NCBI GenBank assembly: GCA_964250215.1
Contig: CAXUEX010000122.1
Location: 1 to 8,617 of the forward strand
Length of the DNA: 8,617 nt
Direction: 5' to 3'
From: DAIDJM01 sp964250215
Lineage (GTDB): Bacteria; Pseudomonadota; Alphaproteobacteria; Acetobacterales; Acetobacteraceae
Shown here: in pieces, positions 6,041 to 8,617 of the stretch
How the letters are laid out: every line of letters begins with the position of its first letter
Numbering within the stretch: the first letter of the stretch is position 1
Notes under the pieces: generated by a model
What the model was told of the DNA's origin: nothing
Seen by the model: the letters and a program-made list of their open reading frames with translations, nothing else
Databases searched by the model: none
Program-made: the position numbers and the translations under genes

Positions 6041-7498
6041 GTGTCCATCCTCGAAACCGGCAACCAGCCCTCGCCCGCAAGCGATGAAACGGACGCCATC
6101 GCTGCGCTACAGGATGCGTTCGCCACCCAGCGCCGCGCCTTTGCCGCCGATCGTTTCCCGCCGCTCGCCGAGCGTCGCCGCCGTATCGAAGCGCTGATGG
6201 GCATGATGGCGACATATCGTGTTCGCATCAATAAGGCGCTGTCGCAGGATTTCGGCGTTCATCCCGAGCCCGCCTCCGACCTTATCGAGGTGCTGGGCGT
6301 GCTGGGCCGGGCCCGTTACGTGCTGGAAAATCTCGAGACGTGGATGCAGCCGGAACCGCGCGCAACCGATCCCGGCCTGCACGGCACCGCCCGCGCATAC
6401 ATCCAGCACCAGCCGAAAGGCGTCGTTGGAAACATCGTGCCATGGAATTTCCCGTTCGATCTCTCCGTGGGCCCCATGGTCGAAATGCTGGCGGCCGGCA
6501 ACCGGGTGACTGTCAAGCCTTCGGAATACACGCCGCGTTGCGCCGAGCTCCTCGCCGAAATGGTCGCCGCGACGTTCCCGCGGGATCTGGTGCACGTCGC
6601 CACCGGCGGCCTGGTTTTGGCGCGCGCGTTCTCCGCGGTGCCGTGGGACCATTTGCTCTACACAGGCAGCCCAGACGTGGGCCGCCTCGTCATGCAAGCC
6701 GCGGCCCGGAACCTAACGCCGGTGACGCTGGAACTCGGCGGCAAGTGCCCGGCCCTTTTCACGCCCGGCGCCGTCGCCCCCGCCAACGTGGCGTCGGTAA
6801 TCGGCACAAAGCTGGTCAAGTCCGGCCAGATGTGCGTCTCGGTCGATTATTGCCTGCTGCACCGGTCGGAGATGCCGGCGTTCGTGGAACAGGCGCAGGC
6901 ATTCGCCCGCGCGAACGCACCGGATTACGCGCGCGGCCCGGATTGCACCGGCATCATCTCCGAACGCCACTTCGACCGTCTCCAGGGCCTGCTCGACGAA
7001 GCGCGCCAGCGCCAGGTTCGCGTCGTTGTGCTGGAGCACGATGCAACCCCCGAACGAAGTGAACGTCGCATGCCGCTTACCCTCGTGATCGACCCGCCGG
7101 GCGATCTGCGGCTGATGCACGAAGAGATATTCGGCCCGATCCTTCCCGTGGTTCCCTACGACCGGCTCGCGCAGGCCATCGAGGGCGTCAACGACCGCGA
7201 TCGGCCGCTTGGGCTTTACGTTTTCGGCGACGATCCGGCTTTGACCGAAGCCATTCTGGCGCAAACCAGTTCGGGGGGCGCGGCCGTGAACACCTGCGCC
7301 ATGCAAAGCGCGCTGCCTTCCCTGGGGTTCGGCGGCAGCGGCACCAGCGGCATGGGTCGTCACCACGGCATCGAGGGCTTTCGCGAGTTCTCCAACCCGC
7401 GCGGTGTTTTCGTGCGCGGCGAAGGCGACAACATCCATTTGTTCTACCCGCCTTACGAAAACGCCGCCCAGCTTGTGCAAACAATGCTACCGGATTGA
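6041..7498 (+). CDS. Aldehyde dehydrogenase, coniferyl-aldehyde dehydrogenase type
   Basis: A 485-residue NAD(P)-dependent aldehyde dehydrogenase that oxidises an aldehyde to the carboxylic acid. The start is a GTG placed by AAGGAG seven bases upstream. Catalytic and binding residues are all visible: PWNFPF with oxyanion Asn136, KPSE with Lys159, the TGSPDVG coenzyme loop (208-214), LELGGK with general base Glu231, SGQMCVSVDY with nucleophile Cys265, EEIFGPILPV, and a C-terminal SGMGRHHG..GFREFSNPRGV. The lack of a long N-terminal arm, the C.SVDY context and the MGRHHG...F tail fit the coniferyl-aldehyde/class-3-like branch, whose members act on aromatic and long-chain aldehydes; exact substrate unknown. 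It is the third gene of the BVMO operon, 11 bases after the SDR stop, and plausibly removes the aldehyde made from the alcohol released after ester cleavage. Confidence 0.92.
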   Translation: MSILETGNQPSPASDETDAIAALQDAFATQRRAFAADRFPPLAERRRRIEALMGMMATYRVRINKALSQDFGVHPEPASDLIEVLGVLGRARYVLENLETWMQPEPRATDPGLHGTARAYIQHQPKGVVGNIVPWNFPFDLSVGPMVEMLAAGNRVTVKPSEYTPRCAELLAEMVAATFPRDLVHVATGGLVLARAFSAVPWDHLLYTGSPDVGRLVMQAAARNLTPVTLELGGKCPALFTPGAVAPANVASVIGTKLVKSGQMCVSVDYCLLHRSEMPAFVEQAQAFARANAPDYARGPDCTGIISERHFDRLQGLLDEARQRQVRVVVLEHDATPERSERRMPLTLVIDPPGDLRLMHEEIFGPILPVVPYDRLAQAIEGVNDRDRPLGLYVFGDDPALTEAILAQTSSGGAAVNTCAMQSALPSLGFGGSGTSGMGRHHGIEGFREFSNPRGVFVRGEGDNIHLFYPPYENAAQLVQTMLPD

Positions 7499-7528
7499 TG
7501 CCGCAACGACTTCAGCCAAGCAATCCGG
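7490..7528. terminator. Inverted repeat at the ALDH / DUF1345 convergent junction
   Basis: CCGGATTG (7490-7497) and CAATCCGG (7521-7528) are perfect 8-bp arms separated by 23 bases. The repeat covers the end of the ALDH gene (stop 7496-7498) and the end of the DUF1345 gene (stop 7512-7514, minus strand). It could form a hairpin in both transcripts. The loop is long and no T-tract follows, so function as a two-way terminator is only a possibility. Confidence 0.4.
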
Positions 7529-8171
7529 ACGCCAAATTGACAGTCAGCGCCACGATCACGGTGTTGAACGCGAAACCCAGGAAGCCGTGCAATGTCGCCA
7601 GACGCCGGAATTTCCTCGCGGTGATCTGCACGTCGCTGACCTGGAAAGTCATGCCCAGCACCAGCGCGAAATAAAGAAAATCCCAGTAATCGGGGCTCGG
7701 TTCGCTGGGGAAATCCAGGCCGCGATCAATACCGGGACCGGGACCGCTTACGGAATAGAATTCGTGCGCGTAGCGCAGCGCAAATACCGTGTGCGTGAGG
7801 AGCCACGAAAGAAACAGCGTGGCGGCAACCAGGCCGAGTTTCAGATCCCGCATGCCCGGCGGCGCGTTTTTCATGGTGCCGAATTCGCCAAGGATCGCGG
7901 CGAAGCTGGCGCTGGTGCCGGCGACCACCAGCCAGAACATCGTCCACTCGCCCTCCTGCTGCGCTTCGGCGCGCGCCGGCATGCCGCCGGTGTCGGAACG
8001 GACGAACAGCGCCGCGATCAGCAGCAGATAGAGGAACGCGCCGATGTCCCAGGCCGCGATCGTTCGCGGACGCAGCGGGTAATGCGGGGCGAGCGCGAAC
8101 CAGGCGGCAATGCCGGCGGTCATCGCGACGAACAGACGGATGTGTCCAACAAATAGCCGGCGCGGGTGCAT
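7512..8171 (-). CDS. DUF1345 integral membrane protein, function unknown
   Basis: A 219-residue inner-membrane protein. About six hydrophobic segments can be read: residues 11-28, 39-57, 77-96, 110-132, 163-178 and 194-217. The family signature is clear in the C-terminal half: PDYWDFLYFALVLGMTFQVSD (about 160-180) followed by VQITARKFRRL and HGFLGFAFNTVIVALTVNL. DUF1345 proteins have this length and topology and no established function. The ATG at 8171 has a weak GAG about eight bases upstream on its strand. It lies 21 bases after the DUF1501 stop on the same strand, so the two could share a transcript, and it converges on the ALDH gene with a 13-base gap. Nothing links it to the BVMO operon besides position. 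Confidence 0.9.
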   Translation of the reverse strand: MHPRRLFVGHIRLFVAMTAGIAAWFALAPHYPLRPRTIAAWDIGAFLYLLLIAALFVRSDTGGMPARAEAQQEGEWTMFWLVVAGTSASFAAILGEFGTMKNAPPGMRDLKLGLVAATLFLSWLLTHTVFALRYAHEFYSVSGPGPGIDRGLDFPSEPSPDYWDFLYFALVLGMTFQVSDVQITARKFRRLATLHGFLGFAFNTVIVALTVNLASGLLG

Positions 8172-8192
8172 CGCCGCACTCTGGCGGCGGCG

Positions 8193-8617
8193 CTAGCTTC
8201 GCACCAGCCCAGTGAGCGGCGCGGCCGACTTGCAGCCCGGGGAGGCCGCCGCCAGGCCGGCCCGGCCAAGACCGCAGAGGGCGGCGAGCAAACCTTTGGC
8301 GATGCCGCGCACGTCGGTGGTGGGCATCAGATCGCGATCCTCCAGCAGCTTGCCCGACGCCAGGCCGGGCCAGTCGGCGCAGATACGGCCACCGGCAACC
8401 GCGCCGCCGACCAGGAACGCGACGCCGCCGGTGCCGTGGTCGGTGCCGGCCGTGCCATTCGGGCGTGCGGTGCGGCCGAATTCCGTCAGTGCCAGGATGG
8501 CGGTGCGACGCCAGGCATCGCCGAGCGCGGTGCGCAGCGCGGCCAGCGCGGCATCCAGCTCGCCGAGGCCGAGGAGACGATCGAGCTTGGAGACGGCATG
8601 CATACCTTCCTGTCGGT
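8193..8617 (-). CDS. DUF1501-family protein, C-terminal fragment
   Basis: The frame is open to the window edge, giving about 140 C-terminal residues; the true start is outside, and the Met at 8603 is internal. The fragment carries the DUF1501 signature: an amphipathic LDAALAALRTALGDAWRRTAILALTEFGRT-like region (split here: LGDAWRRTAILALTEFGRTA), then NGTAGTDHGTGG with the conserved Asp-His, LVGGAVAGGR, DWPGL, and RDLMPTTDVRG. DUF1501 proteins belong to the alkaline-phosphatase/sulfatase-like fold, are usually about 400 residues, often carry a Tat signal, and have no settled function; in many genomes they pair with a DUF1800 gene. The partner and the N-terminus would lie beyond 8617. The C-terminus looks normal and complete, ending at a TAG at 8193-8195. 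Confidence 0.88.
   Translation of the reverse strand, partial: RQEGMHAVSKLDRLLGLGELDAALAALRTALGDAWRRTAILALTEFGRTARPNGTAGTDHGTGGVAFLVGGAVAGGRICADWPGLASGKLLEDRDLMPTTDVRGIAKGLLAALCGLGRAGLAAASPGCKSAAPLTGLVRS

Noticed and set aside
5376..6215. Minus-strand frames opposite the SDR gene (279 and 260 residues)
   Set aside because: The plus-strand SDR has all catalytic motifs; the antisense products show none.
7404..8156. A 250-residue plus-strand frame
   Set aside because: It is antisense to the DUF1345 gene, whose family signature and membrane helices are clear. The product is a charged sequence with no domain.
1..8617. Search for CRISPR repeats, tRNAs, insertion sequences, or a new defence system
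   Set aside because: No spaced direct repeats, tRNA-like cloverleaf, transposase or terminal repeats were seen. All genes but the C-terminal half of the FkbH-like protein fit known families.

Overview
The window is GC-rich and gene-dense. It holds eight protein genes plus a fragment at each edge that belongs to a larger gene, with almost no free intergenic space. Codon bias, Shine-Dalgarno signals (AGGA, AAGGAG) and the protein families point to a GC-rich proteobacterium, most likely an alphaproteobacterium of the Acetobacteraceae or Sphingomonadales type. That placement is inferred from general character, not from a marker gene. No tRNA, rRNA, CRISPR array, insertion sequence or attachment site was seen. 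No gene-free stretch exceeds 300 bases.

Left part (1-2167, + strand). The end of a ComM/YifB Mg-chelatase-like AAA+ gene is followed by a 590-residue protein. Its N-terminal half is a complete FkbH-like HAD-IIIC domain, and its C-terminal half is a long, poorly recognised domain that may be SGNH-like. No polyketide synthase or acyl carrier protein gene lies beside it.

Middle part (2152-7498). A Nudix hydrolase of the ADP-ribose pyrophosphatase type and a TetR-family regulator lie in tandem on the minus strand. The regulator is divergent from a tight three-gene plus-strand operon: a type I Baeyer-Villiger monooxygenase (BVMO), a short-chain dehydrogenase/reductase (SDR), and an aldehyde dehydrogenase (ALDH) of the coniferyl-aldehyde dehydrogenase type. 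Between regulator and BVMO sits a clear inverted repeat, AACTGACA - 8 nt - TGTCAGTT, the likely TetR operator. The three enzymes fit an oxidative route: alcohol to ketone (SDR), ketone to ester or lactone (BVMO), aldehyde to acid (ALDH). The esterase or lactonase such a route normally needs is absent from the window, and the substrate cannot be read from the sequence.

Right part (7512-8617, minus strand). A six-helix DUF1345 membrane protein of unknown function lies downstream of the C-terminal end of a DUF1501 protein that runs off the window.

Both convergent gene junctions (around 2160 and 7509) carry inverted repeats spanning the stop codons. They may act as two-way transcription ends. 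I see no convincing new defence or mobile system. The items most worth a second look are the FkbH-like fusion protein and the TetR-controlled BVMO operon with its operator.
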